Origin: a virus
IMG/VR virus record: IMGVR_UViG_3300044731_001931
Location: 1-30,782 of that record
Length of the DNA: 30,782 nt
Strand: one strand, 5' to 3'
Shown: in pieces, positions 1 to 6,263 of the stretch
Numbering within the stretch: the first letter of the stretch is position 1
Layout of the letters: every line of letters starts with the position of its first letter
Position numbers and translations under genes: made by a program
The notes under the pieces: generated by a model
Told to the model about the DNA's origin: nothing
Database searches by the model: none
Seen by the model: the letters and a program-made list of their open reading frames with translations, nothing else

Positions 1-146
1 TTACCAAGCTGGAAACCAAGCCGGTACGGCTGAATATCTCAATGCCACAAAGCCTGGTTAGTGAGATTGACACCTATGCTAAAGCGCATGGGGCTACGCG
101 ATCAGGCTTTCTTGCGCAAGCAGCCCGGCAAGCCATGAGGCAATAA
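1..146 (+). CDS. HicB-family antitoxin, C-terminal fragment (cut by window edge)
   Basis: The frame is open from base 3 and ends at TAA 144-146. It encodes about 47 residues ending in RLNISMPQSLVSEIDTYAKA, then HGATRSGFLAQAARQAM. This is the ribbon-helix-helix DNA-binding end typical of HicB antitoxins (a beta strand, then two helices with TRSGFLAQAAR). HicB neutralises the HicA mRNA interferase and represses its own operon. The N-terminal HicB domain and the expected upstream hicA lie outside the window, so completeness cannot be judged. It is the first of several toxin-antitoxin genes in this 3-kb block. Confidence 0.8.
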   Translation, partial: TKLETKPVRLNISMPQSLVSEIDTYAKAHGATRSGFLAQAARQAMRQ

Positions 147-148
147 AA

Positions 149-167
149 AACCCGATCAAGGCGGGTT
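149..167 (-). terminator. Intrinsic terminator of the 299-aa gene
   Basis: AACCCG (149-154) pairs with CGGGTT (162-167) around a 7-nt loop. Read on the - strand the stem is followed by a run of T, so it fits termination of the leftward gene ending at 189. On the + strand no T tract follows. Confidence 0.5.
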
Positions 168-188
168 AGTCGTGGGGTTTAGCGGGGA

Positions 189-1088
189 TTAATTTAATAA
201 TGAAGACTGCGAAGGCGGTCTTTTATGGTCTAGGACATGGATGATAACGTATTCTGTTGTTAAGCTGCCCATGCTAATAAATTGCTTAACATTAACTTGA
301 GCTGTCAAGTAATCACCCTTGCCAAAAAGCTCTGATCCCGACTCTACTCGACTTAGAAAGTCAGCGTCCTCTATGGCGGCAAAAAATCCGGGGCCGCCTG
401 CATTAAACTTCCACTTATTGTCTTTTTTAAATACAGGTGATTCGATTACCAGAACCATTCTTACTGTATTGTCACTTATTTCCTCTTCATCACCGACAGC
501 CTGAAACCAGTGTCTTTCATCCTTTTCGATAACATTAAAAATAGGCTCAATGCCAACCCTAAATGCTACGGAATCAATACCATCTTTATCAAGCTGCTCG
601 GTTACCGCCTTGGCTAAGGCTTTACGCAATGCTATGTCACGATATAGCGCAATAACCAGGTCATCTACTTCAGTGGATTCATCGTTAACCTTAATGATGG
701 ATTTATGGCCGTCAACATGCTCTACATGCGTAATTTTCCTGCCTTTAAGCCACTTCATAAACCCAACAAGACCCAATGCTGGGCTACATGCAAAACCTAT
801 GTAGTCAACTATATCTTTAGCGTCAGCTATTCCTGACGCAGTAAATAGCGACTTTGTTTGCTCTAGTAAAGTCTGGGCAACATCAAACTCAATTCCAAAG
901 CACCCCGTCTTAAAACTAGCCCTTACTTTAAGTGTTATAACGGCTTTTTTGTCATTAATAACGCCGTTTGCTTGCTCAATCACATCGCCCAAGGCAAGCA
1001 GGGCTGGCGCTAAGTCGTGCACATCCATTGTGCTATCTTCCAGTGCTGGGCCATCATAAATAATTTGAAATGCTGTATGACTCATCAT
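189..1088 (-). CDS. Uncharacterised 299-aa protein
   Basis: A complete 299-aa frame opening with MMSH at 1088; a second ATG lies at 1085 and no clear Shine-Dalgarno sequence separates them. The N-terminus (FQIIYDGPALEDSTMDVHDL, then APALLALGDVIEQAN) resembles a family of conserved hypothetical bacterial proteins that I recognise by pattern but to which I can assign no function. Around residues 88-112 there is a moderately hydrophobic stretch (IVDYIGFACSPALGLVGFMKWL), followed by a charged middle and a beta-rich C-terminal half. No catalytic motif is evident. It is divergent from the toxin-antitoxin operon on its right and has its own terminator at 149-167. The accessory setting suggests a cargo or defence-related role, but that is inference. 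Confidence 0.6.
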   Translation of the reverse strand: MMSHTAFQIIYDGPALEDSTMDVHDLAPALLALGDVIEQANGVINDKKAVITLKVRASFKTGCFGIEFDVAQTLLEQTKSLFTASGIADAKDIVDYIGFACSPALGLVGFMKWLKGRKITHVEHVDGHKSIIKVNDESTEVDDLVIALYRDIALRKALAKAVTEQLDKDGIDSVAFRVGIEPIFNVIEKDERHWFQAVGDEEEISDNTVRMVLVIESPVFKKDNKWKFNAGGPGFFAAIEDADFLSRVESGSELFGKGDYLTAQVNVKQFISMGSLTTEYVIIHVLDHKRPPSQSSLLN

Positions 1089-1166
1089 AAATGTCAGGTA
1101 GTTAAGTATTATTGATAATGATAGCTCATTCAGTTTTTATTTACCAAAAACCCCGTCTTACTCGCT

Positions 1167-1216
1167 TTGCTCGGTGCTATCGTCACCGTATAATTGCCGC
1201 GCATGGCGCGTATAAT
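1167..1216 (+). promoter_or_regulatory. Promoter/operator of the DUF4258 toxin-antitoxin pair
   Basis: TTGCTC (1167-1172) and TATAAT (1189-1194) are 16 nt apart. A second TATAAT lies at 1211-1216, so CGTATAAT occurs twice with a 22-bp period (about two helical turns). Between the boxes is CGCGC-ATG-GCGCG (1198-1210), a dyad well placed to be the autoregulatory operator. Transcription from the second -10 box would start about 5 nt before the ATG at 1228, giving an almost leaderless mRNA, which fits the absence of a Shine-Dalgarno sequence there. Confidence 0.5.
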
Positions 1217-1227
1217 AACTTTTCATC

Positions 1228-1470
1228 ATGTCATCAAATGAGATACTCGATTTTCTTTCTAAAAAGCGAATGACAGAACGGAACATTACCCTTAAGCAGG
1301 TTTTAACCTGTATAGAGAAAGGCAGGATTAGCGAATCACCCTATAGAGACATAAAGGGAGATTGGCGGTGTACAATTGATCATTACACATCAGGCAGCGC
1401 AGTAACCGTAGCAACTGCCTTTAAATATAATAATAACGGAGAGTACATAGTTGTTGTGACTGTGTTTTGA
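1228..1470 (+). CDS. DUF4258-type (MqsR/RelE-like) toxin
   Basis: An 80-aa protein with the layout of the DUF4258 toxin-like family: a helical N-terminus (ITLKQVLTCIEKGRI), then a strand-rich half with GDWRCTIDHY and a terminal EYIVVVTVF. DUF4258 proteins resemble RelE/MqsR mRNA interferases and are usually paired with an HTH antitoxin. That is the case here: the stop at 1468-1470 is 14 nt before the start of the HTH gene. Toxin-first order with a shared promoter matches MqsRA-like and HigBA-like operons. Function is inferred from fold pattern and context; catalytic residues cannot be confirmed. Confidence 0.65.
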   Translation: MSSNEILDFLSKKRMTERNITLKQVLTCIEKGRISESPYRDIKGDWRCTIDHYTSGSAVTVATAFKYNNNGEYIVVVTVF

Positions 1471-1484
1471 ATGAGGCGGGTAAT

Positions 1485-1922
1485 ATGTATCACTATCAAG
1501 AAAGCGGATTAAATAACATTTGGCTTGTTAATGGCTACACTACGCTAGACGACCCTGAGTATGGGCAGTGCGTATCCATTACTGATGTCTTTGGATTAAA
1601 TAAGGCTATTGCTCATAACCTTATCTACAATAAGCCTACACTTAGCGGGGAGGAGTTTAGATTTTTGCGTAAAGAACTCGACTTATCGCAAAAAGCTTTA
1701 GCCGACTTGATCGGCAAAGATGAGCAGTCAGTTGCAAGATGGGAAAAAAGCGGTAAAGCCCCCAAGTGGGCAGATAGAATGCTAAGAGCCTGTTTAATTG
1801 AGTTTTATGGTGAAAAAACAGGCATATTAGAATTAATCGCTAGAATTAAAGATATTGATGAAAAAGAACAGGAAAAAGAATTATTTAAGGATTATGATTC
1901 AGGCTGGAAGCGAGCTGCTTAA
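1485..1922 (+). CDS. HTH (XRE-type) antitoxin/regulator partnered with the DUF4258 toxin
   Basis: I chose ATG 1485 because GAGGCGG (1473-1479) is a good Shine-Dalgarno sequence 5 nt upstream; an in-frame TTG at 1467 would add six residues and overlap the toxin stop. The protein is 145 aa. Residues about 50-100 carry a classical helix-turn-helix (LSGEEFRFLRKELDLSQKAL, ADLIGKDEQSVARWEKSGKA), as in MqsA C-terminal domains and HigA. The N-terminal 45 residues have no MqsA-type zinc cysteine set, having only a single cysteine, so this is MqsA-like only in its DNA-binding half. It should neutralise the upstream toxin and repress the 1167-1216 promoter. A strong terminator follows at 1939. Confidence 0.7.
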   Translation: MYHYQESGLNNIWLVNGYTTLDDPEYGQCVSITDVFGLNKAIAHNLIYNKPTLSGEEFRFLRKELDLSQKALADLIGKDEQSVARWEKSGKAPKWADRMLRACLIEFYGEKTGILELIARIKDIDEKEQEKELFKDYDSGWKRAA

Positions 1923-1938
1923 ATAATATCACTCTATT

Positions 1939-1961
1939 AACCCGCCGCAAGCGGGTTTTTT
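1939..1961 (+). terminator. Intrinsic terminator of the DUF4258/HTH operon
   Basis: AACCCGC (1939-1945), loop CGCAA, GCGGGTT (1951-1957), then T through 1961. It separates two convergent operons. Confidence 0.8.
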
Positions 1962-1966
1962 ATTGC

Positions 1967-2326
1967 CTAAACTAAATCATCAAGATCAACATTTAACACT
2001 TCGGCTATCTTTTTAATCACAGCAATACTCCCTACCCGCTTCCCGCCTTCCATTTGGGCAACAGTAGCTTGGGCTATACATGCTTTATCCGCCAACACTG
2101 CCTGACTCATCCCACGGTATTCACGCCAGACCTTAATTTTATTTTCACCATCTATCAGACGATTAACGACCTCGCTAGGTATCAATTCATCGTCACTTGC
2201 CAGTGCTTCATCATAAGCCTTTATATCATCCAGCATTTCCGCTTTTTCAAGCAATAAGGCGTAAGTGTCAGCGGGTACAATAGCGTATTGCCGCAGGCCG
2301 TTTTGCTCAATAAATTGTACGTTCAT
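1967..2326 (-). CDS. XRE-family antitoxin, orphaned from its RelE toxin
   Basis: A 119-aa protein. The N-terminal part (FIEQNGLRQYAIVPADTYAL) resembles the front of antitoxins that pair with RelE-type toxins. The C-terminal half is an XRE helix-turn-helix (VWREYRGMSQAVLADKACIA, QATVAQMEGGKRVGSIAVIK). AGGAGAT lies 8 nt before the ATG. The ATG overlaps the stop of the preceding frame as ATGA (2323-2326), the usual toxin-antitoxin coupling, and that frame ends in a recognisable RelE C-terminus. The rest of the toxin is missing and a HigBA pair occupies its place. The antitoxin probably survives as a repressor or as an anti-addiction module. It is likely co-transcribed with HigBA. Confidence 0.75.
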   Translation of the reverse strand: MNVQFIEQNGLRQYAIVPADTYALLLEKAEMLDDIKAYDEALASDDELIPSEVVNRLIDGENKIKVWREYRGMSQAVLADKACIAQATVAQMEGGKRVGSIAVIKKIAEVLNVDLDDLV

Positions 2327-2391
2327 TTGTAAATATCTCCTCTTATACCAATGTTGATGACATCAATCACCAGTACGTCATTTAATCGCCT
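2323..2391 (-). pseudogene. RelE-type toxin remnant (C-terminal ~22 residues)
   Basis: The frame ending at TGA 2323-2325 reads RRLNDVLVIDVINIGIRGDI followed by YK. This is the terminal beta strands and tail of RelE/ParE toxins (pattern: D-V-L-V-I-x-V-x-x-I-G-x-R-x-x-I-Y-K). Homology starts immediately after the HigA stop (2390-2392). Upstream the same frame runs antisense-like through HigA coding sequence and loses all RelE character. The remnant keeps the ATGA coupling to the XRE gene. The simplest reading is that higBA replaced the 5' part of relE. Confidence 0.6.
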
Positions 2392-2677
2392 AAGCCGCCC
2401 AGTCCAATTCAATCTTAAACTGCAACCCTGCTTTAATGGCAAGCGCCAACAACATATCCAAACTGAATTTCTTCCACTGACCCCGCACCAAGTTAGATAC
2501 TCGTGATTGAGTAATTCCAAGCCTTTCAGCGGCTTCTTCCTGTGTTAATCCGTTATCTCTAATCCATAGCCTTAGTTTTGCCATTAAATCAGCCCGCATC
2601 TGCAATACCTCAGCCTCATGTGGTGGAAAGCCTAGTGCTATAAATAAATTTTCACCCGCTTCAATAATTTCTGTCAT
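2390..2677 (-). CDS. higA: HigA-type antitoxin (HTH)
   Basis: A 95-aa protein with an HTH at residues about 35-75 (LRLWIRDNGLTQEEAAERLG, ITQSRVSNLVRGQWKKFSLD), characteristic of the HigA/HTH_37 antitoxins that accompany Gp49-like HigB toxins. ATG 2677 overlaps the HigB stop as ATGA, so translation is coupled. It should bind HigB and repress the promoter at 3002-3029. The stop sits exactly where the RelE remnant begins. Confidence 0.85.
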   Translation of the reverse strand: MTEIIEAGENLFIALGFPPHEAEVLQMRADLMAKLRLWIRDNGLTQEEAAERLGITQSRVSNLVRGQWKKFSLDMLLALAIKAGLQFKIELDWAA

Positions 2678-2994
2678 GATTTTTCTCCAATTTGTTTAAA
2701 GCGTAACTTGGCTAATTCAAGGTCACGCGGTGCGGTTTTCTGGGTTTTCTTCTGAAAGCAATGCAGCACATAAACACCCTCAGGGCGTGACGCTAAATAA
2801 ATAACCCGATAGATCCCGCTTGCTCTTATCCGTATTTCACGCACACCAGAACCAATACAGGGCATAGGCTTCCAGTCTGAGGGATCAAGACCCAATTGAA
2901 CTTGATAAAGCTCAATACCGGCATCACGCCTCGCCTCTTCCGAAAAGCCCCGAAGATCGTCTTTGCTACTACCTAAAAATATAGTTTTTTTCAT
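2674..2994 (-). CDS. higB: HigB-type toxin (phage-derived Gp49-like, RelE superfamily)
   Basis: A 106-aa protein with the Gp49-like pattern: MKKTIFLGSSKDDLRGF at the start, the core VREIRIRASGIYRVIYLA, and the diagnostic end VYVLHCFQKKTQKTAPRDLE. These toxins cleave mRNA on the ribosome. Toxin-first order and the 4-nt overlap with the HTH gene are typical of higBA. A promoter with its -10 box only 7 nt upstream implies a leaderless transcript. Length and motifs are complete, so the toxin looks functional. Confidence 0.87.
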   Translation of the reverse strand: MKKTIFLGSSKDDLRGFSEEARRDAGIELYQVQLGLDPSDWKPMPCIGSGVREIRIRASGIYRVIYLASRPEGVYVLHCFQKKTQKTAPRDLELAKLRFKQIGEKS

Positions 2995-3001
2995 GTGGCT
3001 A

Positions 3002-3029
3002 AGTATAAGTCATGCAATAAATTATACAA
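3002..3029 (-). promoter_or_regulatory. Promoter of higBA
   Basis: On the - strand TTGTAT (3029-3024) and TATACT (3007-3002) are separated by 16 nt. The predicted start lies at or next to the higB ATG at 2994. Confidence 0.45.
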
Positions 3030-3065
3030 GTTTTTATATATTAATAAGAATAAAACCAAACTAAA

Positions 3066-3086
3066 CCCGCCCCAAGCGGGGTTTTT
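3066..3086 (+). terminator. Terminator-like hairpin
   Basis: CCCGC (3066-3070), loop CCCAA, GCGGG (3076-3080), then a T run to 3086. No + strand gene precedes it, so it may work with the next hairpin as a two-way barrier between the channel gene and higBA. Confidence 0.45.
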
Positions 3087-3094
3087 AATACCAC

Positions 3095-3118
3095 AAACCG
3101 CTTAACTGCGGTTTTTTT
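3095..3118. terminator. Terminator downstream of the channel gene
   Basis: AAACCGC (3095-3101), loop TTAACT, GCGGTTT (3108-3114), with T through 3118. The T tract is better on the + strand, but the site is also 28 nt past the stop of the leftward channel gene and probably ends its transcript. Confidence 0.5.
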
Positions 3119-3145
3119 GTGCCTGAAAATAGGGGCAAGAAATTA

Positions 3146-3976
3146 TTACCCCATAACCCGTTTGGCCAAAATAGCAATTAACAAGCCGCCCATTAGATAG
3201 CCAATGACAATTTCAAGGATAACGGCAATTTTAGCGACATCAGTTGCCGGCAAAATGTCGCCGTAACCGACCGTGGCAAACGTTACTACCGAAAAATAAA
3301 GGCAATCCAGAAAGGATTTATCAAAAAGCGCCCTATACAGCACAGCAAAGCCCACAACAAACACCAATACCCACGCCAAATAGCGAGTAAATGAGCGGCC
3401 ATAATCACACGTTATCCAAATTAACCAAGAGAATATAGGGTAATGCTGTTTAACTTGCTGGATGCGCTGCTGGGATAACGCTAAATCATAAAGTAACGTC
3501 GCCAGGGTAAAATTAACCCCGCGCAAATCAACGCCTAAAAAACAGGTGTGATGGTCAAATTTAGCATTATCCATTAGCGTATTGTCTAACTTAGCCCAAT
3601 CAAAGCGGGCTCCTCGTACATCGCATTCTGACAAATAGCTTTCAGATAAATTAGCCCTTCTTAAATCAGCGCCGGAAAGGTCGGCGGAAAAAAAATCAAC
3701 ATCGGACAAATCAAGTCCAGATAAATTCTCAGCATTTAACGGAATACCTCGCAAGTCATATTTATCAAAAATACGCCCCACCTGCGCGTCAAGGGTCGTT
3801 CTGGAATAACCGCCAACAGATAACGCCTGCAATAACCCTTTCCCGGCCGAGCTGCTCCACCGCCGTTTAATATCATCCCTAGATAAATGGGCATAATGCT
3901 TCCATTCCAGCGTATCTGGGGAGGTAATATTGATTGATGGCGGGATAAAAAGAGTCATAAAACCAGTATAAATCAT
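3146..3976 (-). CDS. Pentapeptide-repeat potassium channel protein
   Basis: I start it at ATG 3976, with AGAGGG just upstream. A second candidate is ATG 3958. The frame stays open to 4123, but that extension is low-complexity and overlaps promoter-like DNA. The 276-aa product has an N-terminal soluble part, pentapeptide repeats at about residues 82-155 (LSGADLRRANLSESYL and similar A(D/N)LXX units), a first membrane helix at about 199-217, a pore loop with the selectivity filter TVGYGD (235-240), and a second membrane helix at about 249-271. This is a two-TM (KcsA-like, Ion_trans_2) K+ channel in the inner membrane. The repeats probably form a right-handed beta helix in the cytoplasm that could gate or scaffold it. 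It is an unusual gene to find beside phage modules. Its role there is unknown. Confidence 0.85.
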   Translation of the reverse strand: MIYTGFMTLFIPPSINITSPDTLEWKHYAHLSRDDIKRRWSSSAGKGLLQALSVGGYSRTTLDAQVGRIFDKYDLRGIPLNAENLSGLDLSDVDFFSADLSGADLRRANLSESYLSECDVRGARFDWAKLDNTLMDNAKFDHHTCFLGVDLRGVNFTLATLLYDLALSQQRIQQVKQHYPIFSWLIWITCDYGRSFTRYLAWVLVFVVGFAVLYRALFDKSFLDCLYFSVVTFATVGYGDILPATDVAKIAVILEIVIGYLMGGLLIAILAKRVMG

Positions 3977-4134
3977 TTGCCCTCTTGGTTTAAGAGTGGG
4001 GCAAGGAATTATTTTATTGGAAATATACGAATTCGTTTGTTTTATTTTATACGTTAGCGTATTATTCACCACAACGGAGCAGGAAGCCCCCAAGAACACC
4101 CCCCAGCCGCAGACCCGCAGCACACGCTCTTTAC

Positions 4135-4169
4135 TTGACTAAACCCATTTTAAAAGTGGCTTTAGTCAA
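4135..4169. repeat. 35-bp near-perfect palindrome
   Basis: TTGACTAAA (4135-4143) pairs with TTTAGTCAA (4161-4169), and CCA pairs with TGG inside after a C-C mismatch. It lies between the divergent channel gene and the small-gene operon and could be a repressor operator. No clear -10 box was found at a suitable distance in either direction. Confidence 0.5.
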
Positions 4170-4189
4170 GGCTTTGAGATGCCCGATTT

Positions 4190-4214
4190 ACCCGCGTAAT
4201 AAGCGGGTTTTTTT
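4190..4214 (+). terminator. Intrinsic terminator before the small-gene operon
   Basis: ACCCGC (4190-4195), loop GTAATAA, GCGGGT (4203-4208), then T to 4214. It lies about 20 nt before the next start, so any transcript entering from the palindrome side would be attenuated. Confidence 0.65.
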
Positions 4215-4234
4215 AACTAAAAAAGAGAAAACAT

Positions 4235-4408
4235 ATGGAACACTACGAAAACAAAGACGTACAACGCGGCAAAAAAGCCGCTGTTATCATCTTAGCCTTG
4301 CTATGCACAGGCTTATTGGCTGATCAAGCATTACTGATCAGCCCTGATATGCAGTCTTATATAGACGCTTATCACCCCATCGTAATGGATGACTACGATG
4401 CAGAATAA
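4235..4408 (+). CDS. Small membrane protein (57 aa)
   Basis: ATG 4235 to TAA 4406-4408, 57 aa. A charged N-terminus (MEHYENKDVQRGKK) is followed by one hydrophobic segment (AAVIILALLCTGLLA, residues 15-29) and an acidic C-terminus (MDDYDAE). This predicts a single-pass or signal-anchored inner-membrane protein. AAAAGAG upstream is a weak ribosome site. Its end overlaps the next gene, which supports a real coding unit. I do not recognise a family. Confidence 0.5.
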   Translation: MEHYENKDVQRGKKAAVIILALLCTGLLADQALLISPDMQSYIDAYHPIVMDDYDAE

Positions 4409-4745
4409 TGGATTAATCAGCATCAAAGAAGCTGAAAAAAAATACGGCATTTTACGAGATACCTTCTGCAGCCGCGCCAAGGTTAAAGGAATAATAGGCG
4501 TATTTATTAACAACGAGCTTCATCTGCCTGAAGCTTTGGCCAAAAAGCCGGTTCGAAAAAACCAAGTAAGAGGCAAAGCGGTTTTAAAACAAGACCGCAC
4601 CACCACAACAAGTCTTTTGGCCTTAGCAATCATCACCAAAGGCTTAAAAAATGCAGACTTTAGCAACCATTACGGCTTTGGCAGTGCTGAAGCCGTAACC
4701 AAATTAACGCAATTATTGCCGTCAGGCAATGGAGCTTACAAATGA
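4389..4745 (+). CDS. Putative DNA-binding small protein
   Basis: 118 aa from ATG 4389; ATG 4398 is an equally possible start. The N-terminus (GLISIKEAEKKYGILRDTFC) looks like a MerR/excisionase-type winged helix (I-S-x-x-E-A-x-x-x-Y-G-I-x-R-x-T-x). A basic linker (KKPVRKNQVRGKAVLKQDR) follows, then a helical C-terminus. It overlaps the preceding small gene and its stop overlaps the next start as ATGA, so the three genes form a tight operon. A regulatory role is inference; I cannot name a family. Confidence 0.55.
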   Translation: MTTMQNNGLISIKEAEKKYGILRDTFCSRAKVKGIIGVFINNELHLPEALAKKPVRKNQVRGKAVLKQDRTTTTSLLALAIITKGLKNADFSNHYGFGSAEAVTKLTQLLPSGNGAYK

Positions 4746-4942
4746 GCAGCTATCTTTTACTCACAATCCCACAAAATCGCGTGTTAAAACGCGATTTTAG
4801 AAGGCACTTGGACCTGCAAGTCCAATTTAATCACTTGCAAGCAGAAAAGTGGGAAAGACAAAACACCAGCGGCTGGAGAATCTTCACTGCTGTCACAGTG
4901 CTGATGTTAAGCACCGTCTATTTATTAAATTTTGTTGGGTAA
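4742..4942 (+). CDS. Small protein with C-terminal membrane anchor
   Basis: 66 aa, translationally coupled to the previous gene by ATGA (4742-4745). The first 45 residues are polar and basic (RVLKRDFRRHLDLQVQFNHL). The last 20 form one membrane helix (IFTAVTVLMLSTVYLLNFVG). This tail-anchored topology recalls small phage membrane proteins, but there is no recognised motif and I assign no function. Confidence 0.5.
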   Translation: MSSYLLLTIPQNRVLKRDFRRHLDLQVQFNHLQAEKWERQNTSGWRIFTAVTVLMLSTVYLLNFVG

Positions 4943-5109
4943 CCGCAGGTGCGCGGCTCTTAAGAGATAAGCACACACGGTAAGCAGTGAGTGCGTGTAA
5001 AGAAACCACTGCCGCGCACGACCAACTCTCTACCTTAACTGGGGCGTGAGCCGTTGCTGTACGAGACACAGCACCTTTATTTTAACCTTAACCACACCGG
5101 AGCAAAACC
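4943..5109 (+). other. Candidate structured leader upstream of the recombination operon
   Basis: A 167-nt gap with several complementary segments: GTGCGCGGC (4949-4957) with GCCGCGCAC (5011-5019), a CTCTTAAGAG palindrome (4957-4966), GCAGTG (4984-4989) with CACTGC (5007-5012), which competes with the first pair, and TGCTGT (5055-5060) with ACAGCA (5068-5073). Overlapping mutually exclusive stems suggest a leader RNA or a repressor-binding array. GGAG at 5099-5102 is the ribosome site for the next gene. I see no coding frame in the gap. Confidence 0.4.
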
Positions 5110-5493
5110 ATGGAACTACCCGAACTGATCAACCTACTAACCGCAGCAAAAACCGCTGAATATGAAGCGAACGCCAATAGACTACGGCTTGAAGGAGCCA
5201 TCCTAAACCATCCAGACGTAATCGAAAAACTGAAACCCGAAGGCACTACCAGCTTTAAAGGCACCGGTCTTTCGATTGCGACCGGCTTTACCCGCTCTTG
5301 GGACTCTGAAAAGCTGTGGGAGTTAAGTACGGACATCAAAGAAGAGTTCTTTCCTTTCAAGCAGTCGCTGACTGAAGACCGGAAAGCCGCTAAGGAGATT
5401 GAGGCGGAATACCCTGACCTTTGGCAAAAACTTGCCAGTGCCTTGACGCTTAAAGCCAAAAAACCTGCCTTATCAGTAAAGGCATCGTCATGA
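5110..5493 (+). CDS. Phage protein of unknown function preceding Sak4
   Basis: A 127-aa, charged, mostly helical protein with a good Shine-Dalgarno sequence (GGAG). The first 30 residues form a helix (ELPELINLLTAAKTAEYEAN). The centre has a short strand-rich part (GTTSFKGTGLSIATGFTRSW), and the end is lysine-rich. Proteins of this size and composition often precede Sak4-type recombinase genes in phages. Its stop overlaps the Sak4 start by ATGA, so it probably acts with it, possibly as a DNA-binding accessory. That role is inference. Confidence 0.6.
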   Translation: MELPELINLLTAAKTAEYEANANRLRLEGAILNHPDVIEKLKPEGTTSFKGTGLSIATGFTRSWDSEKLWELSTDIKEEFFPFKQSLTEDRKAAKEIEAEYPDLWQKLASALTLKAKKPALSVKASS

Positions 5494-6263
5494 GCAAGAT
5501 GTCTTTGACCAATCTAATTATCGGTCGCCAACAAAAACCCCTACGTATGGTTGTTTACGGAGTGGAAGGTGTAGGAAAGTCAAGTTTTGCAGCCGCGTCC
5601 CCTGCACCTATCTTTCTTAACGCTGAAGACGGTACAGCGCATTTAGATGTAGCGCGGTTTCCTCAGCCGGACAACTTCGGCGAGATGTTAGAGGCTATCG
5701 GTACGCTTTACACCGATCAACACGCCTTTGAAACACTGGTGCTTGATTCTGCTGACTGGGCCGAACAGATTGTTCGTGCTCACGTCTGCGAGATCAACAA
5801 AGTGTCCAGTATTGAATCGATGGGCTACGGCAAGGGCTGGGTCATTGTTGGTGAGCAGTTTAGAAAACTGTTACAAGGCTTTGACGCACTGTATGCCAAG
5901 GGTATGAACATTATTATTATTGCCCATGCTCAAGTAAAGCCACACAACGACCCTATGCTGGAGTCCAGTTATGACCGTTATTTGATGAAACTCGAAAAAC
6001 GTAACGAAGCCATGTTGAAAGAATGGTGTGATGTTTTATTGTTCACCAACTTTGATACCAGCATTGTGCAAAAAGATGATTTAGGCGCAAAGACCAAAGG
6101 CAAAAGCTTTGGCAAGCGCTTGATCTACACCACCCGTAGCGCGGCTTATGATGCAAAAAACCGCTACAACCTGCCGGAACGTATGCCGCTTGATTGGCCG
6201 ACGTTCTGGAATGCTTACCAAACCTTTAATAACCCACAACTTACCGAAAAAACTGGAGCTTAA
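5490..6263 (+). CDS. Sak4-like single-strand annealing ATPase (RecA-core, AAA_24)
   Basis: A 257-aa RecA-fold ATPase. Walker A is GVEGVGKS (24-31), and the Walker B-like strand is TLVLDSADW (82-90), ending in Asp86. A third strand, IIIIAHAQVKP, carries the conserved sensor region. Length and motifs match the phage Sak4/AAA_24 group, which promotes strand annealing or exchange during phage DNA recombination and depends on a cognate SSB. A DUF669 SSB-like gene follows 2 nt later, and nuclease and helicase genes come next. Translation is coupled to the upstream gene. Annealing activity is inferred from the family. Confidence 0.8.
   Translation: MSKMSLTNLIIGRQQKPLRMVVYGVEGVGKSSFAAASPAPIFLNAEDGTAHLDVARFPQPDNFGEMLEAIGTLYTDQHAFETLVLDSADWAEQIVRAHVCEINKVSSIESMGYGKGWVIVGEQFRKLLQGFDALYAKGMNIIIIAHAQVKPHNDPMLESSYDRYLMKLEKRNEAMLKEWCDVLLFTNFDTSIVQKDDLGAKTKGKSFGKRLIYTTRSAAYDAKNRYNLPERMPLDWPTFWNAYQTFNNPQLTEKTGA

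Noticed and set aside
2392-2520. N-terminal part of the 65-aa frame containing the RelE remnant
   Set aside because: Upstream of 2391 the frame only shadows the HigA gene and shows no RelE character; only the last 22 residues are kept.
3977-4123. N-terminal extension of the channel protein
   Set aside because: The frame is open, but the 49 residues are low in family character and would overlap the intergenic control region; ATG 3976 has a ribosome site.
4135-4323. 62-aa rightward frame
   Set aside because: It runs across the palindrome and the terminator at 4190-4214 and overlaps the better-supported 57-aa gene.
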